Part shown: one piece after another, positions 18,371 to 26,892 of the stretch
How positions within the stretch are numbered: position 1 is the stretch's first letter
How the letters are laid out: every line of letters begins with the position of its first letter
DNA from: an uncultured Colwellia sp.
GTDB taxonomy: Bacteria; Pseudomonadota; Gammaproteobacteria; Enterobacterales; Alteromonadaceae
Length of the DNA stretch: 64,000 nt
Direction of reading: 5' to 3'
NCBI GenBank assembly: GCA_913049915.1
Contig: CAJWZC010000004.1
Span: 1 to 64,000 of the forward strand
Translations under genes and position numbers: made by a program
Notes under the pieces: generated by a model
What the model was told of the DNA's origin: nothing
Database searches by the model: none
Seen by the model: the letters and a program-made list of their open reading frames with translations, nothing else

Positions 18371-19221
18371 ATTAACTCTATAATTCAGCGCGGGATGATT
18401 GGTGGGCTTTATTTGATTTTTTAATTTATTTTAATTGAGTCAAATTATCTAGATATTTTTTGCAACTGGTTTATAAGTCAGAGAATGAGCTCTTTAATAG
18501 GTCAATGTTAGTTAACCTGAGCTCTGGATAAGCAGTACTTGTTCAATATTTCCCTTTATCCGATTCTCAGTGTTAAAACGTCGATAAATAACCAGTTATT
18601 GATCGACGTTTTGCCTTAATAATCGAATAAATTGAAACATTGATAGAATATATAGCCACTTAATTTTGTAAAGAGTATCCTTAATAATTTAAACTATTTT
18701 TTTTATTGAATATAAAGTACTCGTTATTCATAGTTTAGGTGAGTAGCTTAAAAGTACCCTTCATTTTATTTCTATGGTAACTCCGTTCAAAATTCCTAGT
18801 TAGTGTCACTTGTTAAGCATATTAAGAATCATTACAACTGACAACACCATAAATATTGTCCTGATTAACTTGACCAAAAATTTAAGCTAGTATTAGTTTT
18901 GCTAGATCTCTACATTTTTTTCTTAAGTGTAAATAGCATCTATATAACGTTATATCAATTGTACTAACTAATTGTTCGACTTAACACGGTCTTAATCTAC
19001 AATTCCTGCGTTGCGCTCAATTCTAATATTATCTATTGCTCAATCACGTACGTTGGATTTGAAAATTTATCATCTTTAAATTTTGATCACTGTTATGGCA
19101 TAGTAGCAATCAATTTAGTGAAAAAGCATGATGCTTGTTGCTGATATCTTATTAAACTGTATGCTAATGGCCAGTGGTCAGACCTTTGGTCGTAGTAAAT
19201 TATAGAGGCTATAAGTAAACA
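18371..19221. other. 851-bp intergenic region with one long palindrome
   Basis: I see no credible coding sequence, RNA gene or remnant that I can name in this A+T-rich stretch between yghU and the alpha/beta hydrolase gene. The only ordered element I found is the palindrome at 18575-18612, listed separately. Confidence 0.5.
18575..18612. repeat. 38-bp palindrome in the yghU downstream region
   Basis: An outer 11-bp arm (AAAACGTCGAT) and an inner 6-bp arm (AATAAC) are each perfectly complementary to their partners. They are separated by one A/G mismatch and closed by a CA centre. The outer arm ends in four T on each strand, so it could act as a weak bidirectional terminator or be a binding site. 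Confidence 0.6.
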
Positions 19222-20109
19222 ATGAAGCAACAGTCGTTATATATTCAAGGTGAAGATTTCCAATTACATCTTCGTCATATTTCCAAGAACACAACGGGAA
19301 TACCAGTTTTAATGATCCACGGTGTGATAGAGAATGGCCATATTTTTTATACTAAAAAAGGTAAAGGCTTAGCTTGTTATTTAGCTGAACAAGGCTTTGA
19401 TGTGTATGTTGCAGACCTTCGTGGTCGCGGGAAAAGTACTCCCTTAATAAGTGCCAATTCTGACTTTGGTCAATTCGAAACTATTACTCAAGATATTTCG
19501 ATGTTTCTAGATTACATAACTAAACATACCAATAAAGCCATGCATGTTGTCTCGCATTCATGGGGAGGAGTATTAATGGCGAGTTGTTTGGTTCGTTATC
19601 CAGAGCGTTTATCACAAGTATTGAGTAACACCTGTTTTGGTACAAAAAGAATGGTCAGTGTAAAAAGCGTGGAAAAGTTTTTAAAAGTGACTCTATTCTG
19701 GAATAAATTTGCCATAAAACTAGCCAATAAAAATGGTTTTTTAGACGCTAAAAGGTATGGTATTGGTTCAGACAATGAAACAAAAAAATCCCTTATACAG
19801 AGTGTTGCTTGGATTAAAAAAGGCGCTTGGATAGATCCACATGATGGTTTTAATTATGAAGAAGCAGCGAAAAATATATCATGGCCACCGTCGTGGCACT
19901 TTACCGGCGTAAAAGATAAATTTTTAGGGCATGAGCAAGATGTAAAAGCGTTTATTGCCGAGTCATCTAACCATCAAGCAAAATTTAATTTACTGTCAAA
20001 AAAGAATGGCCATGCTGTAGATTACGACCACATTAATATTCTGACTCACCCAGAGGCTGTTACTGATCATTTTCCACTACTAGCTGAATGGCTAAAAAAT
20101 CATCAATAA
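19222..20109 (+). CDS. Alpha/beta-hydrolase fold protein
   Basis: The 295-residue protein has the alpha/beta-hydrolase pattern: an HG oxyanion motif (VLMIHGVIENGHIF), the strand-turn VYVADLRGRGKS, the nucleophile elbow SHSWGG (Ser at about residue 115) and a late histidine (KKNGHAVDYDHINILTHPEA). This makes it a likely esterase, lipase or similar hydrolase. The substrate cannot be deduced. It has no signal peptide and appears monocistronic, following an 851-bp gap. Confidence 0.8.
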   Translation: MKQQSLYIQGEDFQLHLRHISKNTTGIPVLMIHGVIENGHIFYTKKGKGLACYLAEQGFDVYVADLRGRGKSTPLISANSDFGQFETITQDISMFLDYITKHTNKAMHVVSHSWGGVLMASCLVRYPERLSQVLSNTCFGTKRMVSVKSVEKFLKVTLFWNKFAIKLANKNGFLDAKRYGIGSDNETKKSLIQSVAWIKKGAWIDPHDGFNYEEAAKNISWPPSWHFTGVKDKFLGHEQDVKAFIAESSNHQAKFNLLSKKNGHAVDYDHINILTHPEAVTDHFPLLAEWLKNHQ

Positions 20110-20198
20110 CGTTACTTAGCGCAAAGGCTTAGCCTTTCTTTTAGTATATTAATACTGTTTTTTACTGAGTCTGCTTTAGTTATATTCTGCTCTTATAG

Positions 20199-20672
20199 TT
20201 AAGTAAGTAGCCTTAAAATCGGCTCGCCGTGCGCTGACATCAACCAGGCTAATACAGTTGAGTTAGCAATTATGGTAAACCAAAAAGCGAGTCTGAAGAC
20301 TATTTTTTTAGATTTATGCCTTAGTATTTGTTGCGCCAATACTACACCAGGCCAACCGCCAATTAAGGCTAATAAATGTAAGATACTTTCTTGGGTACGC
20401 CATTCTCCACGTTACGCTTTAGATTTATCAAAGGTATAAGCGAGAAAGGTAATAAAACTGAGACCTAGGTAAATCAACACTATCTTTTGAGGTGGATGAT
20501 CAAAAATATAAGCCGTGATTACCAAGGTAATAAATAGTACTAATAAATAGATAGAGAACTTACTGATCTGTTTAGCCTGTTTTTTCTTGATTTTAAAGCC
20601 ATTGAAGAAGCGCTTGAGCAACATCACTTCATCGTTGCTGTGATTTATAACGACGCTACAGGGATGTAGCAT
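20199..20672 (-). pseudogene. DUF1294 membrane protein gene interrupted by a nonsense codon
   Basis: The first open part encodes two membrane segments (FSIYLLVLFITLVITAYIF and IVLIYLGLSFITFLAYTF) ending FDKSKA. An in-frame TAA at 20414-20412 follows. Beyond it the same frame continues for about 70 codons with the typical DUF1294 ending: RGEWRTQESILHLLALIGGW, then QQILRHKSKK and a further hydrophobic segment, stopping at 20199. In intact homologues KS..RGxWRTPE is continuous, so a single substitution explains the break. No cold-shock domain, often fused to this family, is seen upstream. The DUF1294 function is unknown. Confidence 0.8.
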
Positions 20673-20793
20673 ATTCTCCTGAATAACCCTATTTCATCAC
20701 AGCACCTTGAATTAAAATTGCTCAAGCACTCTAAATCGCAGATCTTGATTGATGATGGGTATGAACTTCCTTGTTTTAGTTTGCGGTCATTAT

Positions 20794-22074
20794 TTACGCA
20801 ATGAGCTGCTTTAGTGTGTTAAATGTTGCACTTTTTTTATCTTCTTCAGTACAAACACTGAGTAAATCATCGATAAAGTGATTTAACGCTCTGTGTTCTA
20901 TATTTTGTACTTTTTCTTGCTGAGCAGGCGTTAGCATTTGGTAGCTAGTAGCTGCGCCAAAATCGCCAAAAATGATATTACCTTGCACGTCAAATAAGGT
21001 GTTATGAGTGTATAAGTCACCATGGCATACTTGGTTTTTATGTAAGTGTGTAAACACATCTTGCATCTGGCTTACTATATGGTTAATAAGCATAATAGGT
21101 AAGTTGAAACCTTGCGGAAAGGTGTCTCGAGTACAGCTTTTAAAACAAGGTGGTAAACCCAAGTTTCGGTAGCTCTCAGGAATAAGACTCATAATTAATG
21201 CAAGATAGTTTGGTTCGCTAACTTGCGCTAATGATTCAACCAAATTTGGATGTTTTCCTACTTGTAAACAGGCTTGTAATTCATCTTGTGGATAACCATC
21301 ACTGGTGACTTCACCTTTAAAAACTTTAACGGCAATATCATCAGGAAATTGTGATTGCTGTGTATTCCAATATGCTTTTGAAATTACGCCTGAAGCACCT
21401 TGTCCTAAAACTTTCTCTAAGGTATAACTTGCCGATGATACTTGAGGTACTGACTTTATTTTGGCGTGAACGTCAGCGTGAGTTTCGGCATTCGCTTCGC
21501 TGTTATTGTTAGCCGTTGAAAAGGGATTACCTGCAAAAGCAAACCAAGCTAAGTTAGGAAGATTGAGTAACTGTTCAGGGCACTCGGTTAACTTATTAGC
21601 AGAAATACGTACTAATTCAAGGTTGTGAGCTTGCGCTAATGTTTGCGGTAAATACGTTAATTGGTTGCCAGCTAAGGCTAACTTCTGTAATCGTGGTCGT
21701 TCACCTAAACTATTTGGTAAGGTTTCAATGACGTTATCCGTTAATATTAACCAACGTAATTGCGTAGGAAGTGACTTTTCAGTAACTGTTTTTATTTGAT
21801 TTGATTTAAAACCAACCATCTCTAGGTTGGGCAATTTTCCTAATACTTCGGGTAAGTGTTCAAATTTATTTTGTGAAGCAAAAATTATTTTTAATTTGGT
21901 TAGTTGTGCCAGTTCATCAGGCAGAGTTGATAAGGTATTATGAGATAAATCTAGAATTTCTAAGCTATCAGTCAAGGTTAAAATTTCAAGGGGAAAAGTA
22001 CTTAAATTTTCAGATAGTTTTAATTGGCGAATGCCAGTGAGTTTGCCTGATTTAAGTTGAGCAAGTGTTTGCAC
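20794..22074 (-). CDS. Leucine-rich-repeat protein with C-terminal protein kinase domain
   Basis: The 426-residue protein has about six leucine-rich repeats at residues 17-185 (LKLSENLSTFP, LDLSHNTLSTLP, LALAGNQLTYLP). A Ser/Thr-kinase-like domain follows at about 216-426. Kinase elements are visible: glycine loop GQGASG (224-229), Lys250 (DIAVKVF), the catalytic loop HGDLYTHN (351-358) and DFG (371-373). The usual HRD arginine is replaced by glycine, as in the RIO/ABC1-like and some bacterial kinases; the catalytic Asp and Asn remain. There is no signal peptide, so it is cytoplasmic. It has no visible phosphatase or operon partner, and its targets are unknown. Confidence 0.85.
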   Translation of the reverse strand: MQTLAQLKSGKLTGIRQLKLSENLSTFPLEILTLTDSLEILDLSHNTLSTLPDELAQLTKLKIIFASQNKFEHLPEVLGKLPNLEMVGFKSNQIKTVTEKSLPTQLRWLILTDNVIETLPNSLGERPRLQKLALAGNQLTYLPQTLAQAHNLELVRISANKLTECPEQLLNLPNLAWFAFAGNPFSTANNNSEANAETHADVHAKIKSVPQVSSASYTLEKVLGQGASGVISKAYWNTQQSQFPDDIAVKVFKGEVTSDGYPQDELQACLQVGKHPNLVESLAQVSEPNYLALIMSLIPESYRNLGLPPCFKSCTRDTFPQGFNLPIMLINHIVSQMQDVFTHLHKNQVCHGDLYTHNTLFDVQGNIIFGDFGAATSYQMLTPAQQEKVQNIEHRALNHFIDDLLSVCTEEDKKSATFNTLKQLIA

Positions 22075-22354
22075 GTTATTGAATCCCTAGAGGTGATGAA
22101 AAACGGCACTATTTTACGGTAAATTACTTTATAAATCTCTGGTTATTAGCACATATACATGATTTTGAGGTGTATCGCGGTATTTGCAGTAGCGATTAGA
22201 GCCCAAAGCGATGAAGCGTTTTTGGAAAAAAAGTAGCTAGGGCGAACCTAGGTGTAAAAGTGTCAGAAGTTAATCTATAGTTTTATACCTAAAAAGGTAT
22301 CCACTTCCGTGTGAGAAAGACTATTAATTATTTAGCATGCTTATAGTTATTTTT

Positions 22355-22851
22355 CTAAACATCGGCAATCTCTGGCGCCTCACCTTTAGTCCACCAGTTA
22401 GCTTTATAAGTTACTTCGTTATAAATAACCGTATCGCCAGTATTATAACTTTTACTACTATCCTACGTCGTATTACTACCAGCAGTGTCTTTTTTGGTTA
22501 TGGTTATAGTAAAACTTTGTGTTGATACCGAGTACCATGACCAGCAGTTAAGGTTATATTAGCGCCTGAGCCTGCAAGTGTTAAACCAGTTGACACTTGT
22601 CATGTGTAAATTAATGAGTCGTTATCAGCATCAGTGGTAAAATAGCTATGCTAGCTTGTATTGATGCTTTATTGAGGCGACAAAATTTTTTGGATAAAAC
22701 CATAAAACGGGTCTGATAACATCCAACCACCAACAGAAGATAATATTTTTAAATCAGGGTTACGTTGTTTTAACGACATTAAGTGTGCGTAAGTATCACG
22801 AATAGGGTCGGTTGAATCAATACTTGGTAAAGTTTTTTGTACCGAAGCCAT
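22355..22851 (-). pseudogene. Remnant of a secreted GH18 chitinase with PKD-like and CBM5/12 domains
   Basis: On the minus strand, 22851-22669 reads as part of a ChiA-type GH18 domain (HLMSLKQRNPDLKIL, GGWMLSDPF). Next comes a PKD/Ig-like piece around 22640-22520 (GLTLAGSGANITLTAG), and then, after frame changes, a chitin-binding CBM5/12 module (YNTGDTVIYNEVTYKANWW, TKGEAP) ending at a stop at 22355. The catalytic domain is almost entirely missing and several stops and frameshifts are present. The order GH18, PKD, CBM5/12 is the normal chitinase order, so this is one gene with a large internal deletion. Confidence 0.85.
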
Positions 22852-23185
22852 TTAGATAAGTTATTACAGTCATAAATGGTTTAATATGCAGAGTGGCTTA
22901 GTAAAGCAACGAATATGGCACCTAATTTGAAGAGTTTATTTATTCTTTTACGTTGTTCATACAATCCAATACAAACGTTTTTTGTATTTTATTATTTTAA
23001 AACAATTGGTTATTTTAGTAGAAAGAACGACACTCTATGGTTTTAATTTTCAGTATGAATGTAGATATTCAGTAAAGCTAACGTATTATTAATTTATAGG
23101 GCTTACTAAATTATTTCTCTCTAACATAATCGAGCTACTAGATTGTCATGCAAGTAAGCTAATTTTACTTAAATAACATCTGTTC
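22852..23185. other. Intergenic region, no gene seen
   Basis: The region upstream of the chitinase remnant is very A+T-rich with stops in all frames. I could not recognise further chitinase sequence in it. Confidence 0.5.
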
Positions 23186-23488
23186 TTACCTTTCTTGATA
23201 TTTAGGGTATAACTTCAAATAATCACACCAAACGCTAAAATTCGTATGGTTAAATCGAATATCTGTTGCAGTAAACCATCTTGAAGATTCAATTGCTTTG
23301 AGGCGGAAGAGTTTCTTATGGCCATCGATGGCAACATAACAGATTAAATTTTCCATGGTATTGTTTATAACTTGTGTTTCAGCAAACCCATTGATGTTAC
23401 GTTGATTTTTCACTGTTATTTTAGGCATAGCTAAGACATTCGTAGTGAGCAATAATAAAGTGAAAAATGTAAACGTCTTTTGAAACAT
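23186..23488 (-). CDS. Small secreted protein of unknown function
   Basis: The 100-residue product has a clear signal peptide (FFTLLLLTTNVLA, cleavage near residue 20) and a mature part of about 80 residues. The mature part contains two cysteines (ENLICYVAIDG and FSVWCDYL) that could form one disulfide in the periplasm. I do not recognise the family. The coding call rests on the signal peptide, the ATG start and the lack of a competing frame. Confidence 0.55.
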   Translation of the reverse strand: MFQKTFTFFTLLLLTTNVLAMPKITVKNQRNINGFAETQVINNTMENLICYVAIDGHKKLFRLKAIESSRWFTATDIRFNHTNFSVWCDYLKLYPKYQER

Positions 23489-23672
23489 AATTTTATTTTG
23501 TAAGTTATTTAGTAAATAATATTAAGTTTAGCATTGAAAGCTAATTAAGTGTCTCCATAACTTATAACAACGCAGTAATTTCATTCTAGTTATACCATGC
23601 TGGTATTACATATAGTTCAATTACAATATTATAAAAATATGCTCAATAAAAGCATTTACAAGAGATAAAATC

Positions 23673-24458
23673 ATGGCTAATTTTGTACCTATTAGAAAAG
23701 AACAACATCAAAATCTTAAGCTTGCTAGCAAACGCGATCTTGCACACATTGCCGGACAACACATTGTTTCAGTAACTGCCGCTGAATACGCACAAGCATC
23801 AGCAAGTTTTCCTGTAGTATTCATTAAAAATCCAGAATCACCACGTTACCGCAGTGTTGTTATGTTAGGTTTAGAGGCAAGTGAGAACTTATTCTATAAC
23901 GATGCAAAATGGAATGGTTTGTCAATACCACAAAGTGTAGGCATGGCGCCATTTGCGTTAGGTTTAGATCCAGATAAAGAAAATACCTTAACAGCCTGTG
24001 TTGATATGGATAGTACTTTAGTTGGTGAAGATAAAGACTTAGCAATATTTGAAGAAGATGGTAAAGAGTCAGAATTATTAACTAATGTACAAAATTCATT
24101 AGGTCGTTTATATGAAAACGAAAAAATGACAGAGAATTTTGTTAAAGAATTAGAAGAAAATGATTTATTACAAGAGCTTGAGTTAAATATTGATTTTGCT
24201 AATGGCGAAAAGAAAAAACTTACAGGTATTTTTACAGTTAGTGAAGAGAAAGTGAAATTATTAGCGGATGATAAAGTTTTAGATTTTCACAAACGCGGCT
24301 TATTTGTACCAATTTATGCAATGTTAGGTTCATTAGGTCAAATTAACCGTTTAGTGCAACTACGTAATCTTACTGGTAAAGATCAAATATCAGGTATTCA
24401 AATTACCCCACTGGCTAAGCAAGAAGCTGAAACTGAAACTGCAACTATAGAGAGTTAA
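23673..24458 (+). CDS. SapC-family protein
   Basis: The 261-residue protein fits the SapC-like family (PF07277), named after a Campylobacter surface-layer-associated gene. It has the typical opening in which MANFVPIRKEQHQNLKL is followed by PVVFIKNPESPRYRSVVMLG and PFALGLDP. The later part contains the conserved tail region FTVSEEKVKLLADD and FVPIYAMLGSLGQINRLVQ. There is no signal peptide. The molecular function is not established. A terminator follows at 24498, so the coiled-coil gene downstream is probably a separate unit. Confidence 0.8.
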   Translation: MANFVPIRKEQHQNLKLASKRDLAHIAGQHIVSVTAAEYAQASASFPVVFIKNPESPRYRSVVMLGLEASENLFYNDAKWNGLSIPQSVGMAPFALGLDPDKENTLTACVDMDSTLVGEDKDLAIFEEDGKESELLTNVQNSLGRLYENEKMTENFVKELEENDLLQELELNIDFANGEKKKLTGIFTVSEEKVKLLADDKVLDFHKRGLFVPIYAMLGSLGQINRLVQLRNLTGKDQISGIQITPLAKQEAETETATIES

Positions 24459-24497
24459 CTCTTCCTTTGAACGGACCTTAAAAAGGTTTTTAAAAAT

Positions 24498-24527
24498 AAA
24501 AAAGAGGCTTTTGTCTCTTTTTTTATA
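24498..24527 (+). terminator. Intrinsic terminator after the SapC-like gene
   Basis: AAAAAAGAG pairs with CTCTTTTTT around an 8-base loop, with further T residues after the stem. Confidence 0.8.
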
Positions 24528-24620
24528 ATTTTTTGTTAAGAAAAGTTACTTTTCATATTCCTGTGCTGATGAACCTGTGGTAATTTAGCCATAGTAGTGA
24601 TTTATAATAACGAGAATAGT

Positions 24621-26093
24621 ATGGTCAACAAAAGTAAACTTTCTAAGGATGTGGAAGAACAAATACAAAGCCTAGCAAGTGATGTTTATATTCAAGTAGA
24701 AGATAAGATAACTCACTTGATAGCTGCAGCAGTTAAAGCGGAAATTATCCAAACTACCGATCAGCAGAACAAAAACTCATCAGAAAAAGAACTTACGTTA
24801 ACTAATGATATTCACTTACTCAAGCAACAGCTTGCTGAAAAAGAGCTTGATGCTGGTGTTAAGAAACAAGATTTCCAAGTAGAACTGACGCAAAATAGTA
24901 TTAATTATGTAGAAACGATTGAGCGTTTAGAAAAAAATATTATTAATTTAAAGCAGCAAGGAACGCAGCAGCAAGAGAGCAAGCAAAGTAATAACGACAA
25001 GTTAGACGAGAAATTACTAGAAACAGAACAAGAGCTTAATGATAAAAATCAAGCAATCGATGGCTTAAATGGCCGCATCATGGTGCTAACAGAACAAGAA
25101 CAAAGCTTAACTATGCAACTTAATGTTGCTAAAGAACAAATTCAGTTAAGTGATAAGAAACAAGGTGAAGCGTTGACTGCCATAAAAGCGCAAGTTGAAG
25201 CGTCAGCGAAGCAAAAAATAGATGTGTTAACTGAAAATATTCAGCTGAGTGAAAAGCAACAATATGAAACAGTAGCAGCGATCAAAGCTCAAGCTGAAGC
25301 CTCAGCCAAAAAACAAATTGATGTGTTAACTGAAAAACTTCAGTTACTTGAAAGTGAAAGTGCTCGTGTTCAAGCTGAAACATTACAAAGCAGTGTTAGT
25401 AACGTTAAAGAGTTAGAGCTAAAGATGTCTCAGTTAGCTGAGCAGGTTCAACAGGAACAAAATGGCAAAGCTGAGTTACAACAGCAGTTATCAGATCAAC
25501 AAAAATCTATTGATACAGCGCAAGATAAAAATAAACAAGCTGAACAAAAAAGCCAAGACTTCCAAGCACAAATTATTAAGTTAACTGAACAAGGAGGCAT
25601 TGAAAAACAGCAACTTCATAATGAAATAAAGTCAATTAATGAGGGGGTTGAAAAAACAAAGCAATTACACCTTGATGAGATAAAGTCAATTAATGAAGCG
25701 GGTCAGCAATCAAAGCAATTGCAGGCAGCAGCACAGCAAAATATTATTGAATTAGAAAAAGCTAACGTACAACTTAAAGAACAAGTTGAAACAGAACAAA
25801 ATGATATAAAATTATATCAGCAAGAAGTTAGTGTACTAAATGATCAAGTTAAAATTGCCCAAGAGGGACAAGAGAATATCTTGAACAGATTTAATAGTAA
25901 TCGTGAGAAACAAGAAGTTGAAAATGATAAAGTGAGAGAAACTATTAAATTCTTACGCGATGAGAACCATCAGTTAATCAGTGATAATAGCGAACAAAAA
26001 TCTCAATTTAACGTTCAAACTAATGAGTTAGAGCATAAGTTGACTGAATATCGATTGAAGTTTGAATATGCTCAGAAGCAATTAACAAATTAG
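24621..26093 (+). CDS. Large coiled-coil protein of unknown function
   Basis: The product of about 490 residues is almost entirely predicted coiled coil, rich in Gln, Glu, Lys and Leu with heptad spacing, from about residue 70 to the end. A short N-terminal region (KDVEEQIQSLASDVYIQVED) could be globular. Two near-tandem repeats are visible: one around AIKAQVEASAKQKIDVLTE and AIKAQAEASAKKQIDVLTE, the other around NEIKSINEG and DEIKSINEA. I chose the ATG at 24621, with a GAG-containing site 7 bases upstream, over a GTG at 24597. There is no signal peptide or membrane segment. A structural or scaffolding role is possible but unproven. Confidence 0.7.
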   Translation: MVNKSKLSKDVEEQIQSLASDVYIQVEDKITHLIAAAVKAEIIQTTDQQNKNSSEKELTLTNDIHLLKQQLAEKELDAGVKKQDFQVELTQNSINYVETIERLEKNIINLKQQGTQQQESKQSNNDKLDEKLLETEQELNDKNQAIDGLNGRIMVLTEQEQSLTMQLNVAKEQIQLSDKKQGEALTAIKAQVEASAKQKIDVLTENIQLSEKQQYETVAAIKAQAEASAKKQIDVLTEKLQLLESESARVQAETLQSSVSNVKELELKMSQLAEQVQQEQNGKAELQQQLSDQQKSIDTAQDKNKQAEQKSQDFQAQIIKLTEQGGIEKQQLHNEIKSINEGVEKTKQLHLDEIKSINEAGQQSKQLQAAAQQNIIELEKANVQLKEQVETEQNDIKLYQQEVSVLNDQVKIAQEGQENILNRFNSNREKQEVENDKVRETIKFLRDENHQLISDNSEQKSQFNVQTNELEHKLTEYRLKFEYAQKQLTN

Positions 26094-26151
26094 TTGTTTC
26101 GATATATATACAATTAGACCACTATAAACCGACAAAAAAGCCATGATAAAA

Positions 26152-26182
26152 CCAAGCTTATTCGCATTTTGACTAAGCTTGG
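26152..26182. promoter_or_regulatory. Inverted repeat before yjaG
   Basis: CCAAGCTTA and TAAGCTTGG form a perfect 9-bp inverted repeat with a 13-base spacer, about 40 bases before the yjaG start. It could be a terminator for the coiled-coil gene without a T tract, or an operator. Confidence 0.35.
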
Positions 26183-26222
26183 GTATAATCCAGTTAATTA
26201 TCTAAACTGAGTATATATCTAA

Positions 26223-26837
26223 GTGGCTATTCACCTTCCTTTTGCCAAGTTAAGTCATTGGCATCAAATTGCTTTCTCTGCAGCGCTACTTGAACGCATG
26301 TTACCTAATTATCAAATGTTTAGTGAAGCCGCTGACTTTGGTAATGCTAAAGTATTACGTAATCAACTCGACATTATTTGGCAATGGCTTGATAACAGTA
26401 ATACGGTAAAAATTAATAGTGAAGCCCAATTACTCAAATTAGAAGCTGAAACCCCTGATCCTGAAGCATTTGATTTTTTTGGTGTATTTCCTGCGCTTGA
26501 CGCTTGTATGGCCTTTTCGGCTTTATGGCAATTAATGCAAGTTAAGCCATTGAAGAAACAAAAAGTAGCAGAAATTGATACAGACGATATTCAAAGTATC
26601 AGTCGTCTTTCTCATAATAGCGTTAGTTATTATGTCGAGTTGCTTTTACTAGAAGAAGCGGAAGACATCACTGCAGAGCAATTAGATGGACACCCACTTA
26701 TACAATGGGAAAAAGATACGCAAGATGAGTTGTTCAATTTTCTTAAATTTGCTGCCGCCGATAAACGTACCTGTAAGTTAGCTAAGCAAATGAGCTTATC
26801 TGAAGGGTTATCAAATTTAGGCATAGAGATCGGTTAA
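26223..26837 (+). CDS. yjaG: YjaG family protein (DUF416)
   Basis: The 204-residue protein agrees with the DUF416 family in length and in its opening (FAKLSHWHQIAFSAALLERM LPNY) and central (PALDACMAFSALWQ) sequences. These are small soluble helical proteins found throughout gammaproteobacteria, with no assigned activity. Translation starts at GTG. It is followed 55 bases later by a serine-hydrolase gene with its own ribosome-binding site. Confidence 0.85.
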   Translation: MAIHLPFAKLSHWHQIAFSAALLERMLPNYQMFSEAADFGNAKVLRNQLDIIWQWLDNSNTVKINSEAQLLKLEAETPDPEAFDFFGVFPALDACMAFSALWQLMQVKPLKKQKVAEIDTDDIQSISRLSHNSVSYYVELLLLEEAEDITAEQLDGHPLIQWEKDTQDELFNFLKFAAADKRTCKLAKQMSLSEGLSNLGIEIG

Positions 26838-26892
26838 GTTAAGTCTGCTTAACGCTTACATAAAAATAATAATCTTATTAAAGGAAGCTAAT

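Noticed and set aside
20548-20802. Plus-strand reading through the DUF1294 upstream region that looks protein-like (EEALEQHHFIVAVIYND and SQILIDDGYELP)
   Set aside because: It lacks a start, contains a TAG in the middle and overlaps the better-supported DUF1294 pseudogene. I could not name a family, so I do not list it as a gene.
22337-22525. Plus-strand open frame of 62 codons in the chitinase remnant
   Set aside because: The opposite strand encodes a recognisable chitin-binding module, so this frame is its antisense shadow.
24880-25400. Repeat array that might be a CRISPR or mobile element
   Set aside because: The repetition is in frame and reflects duplicated coiled-coil heptads. There are no regular spacers.
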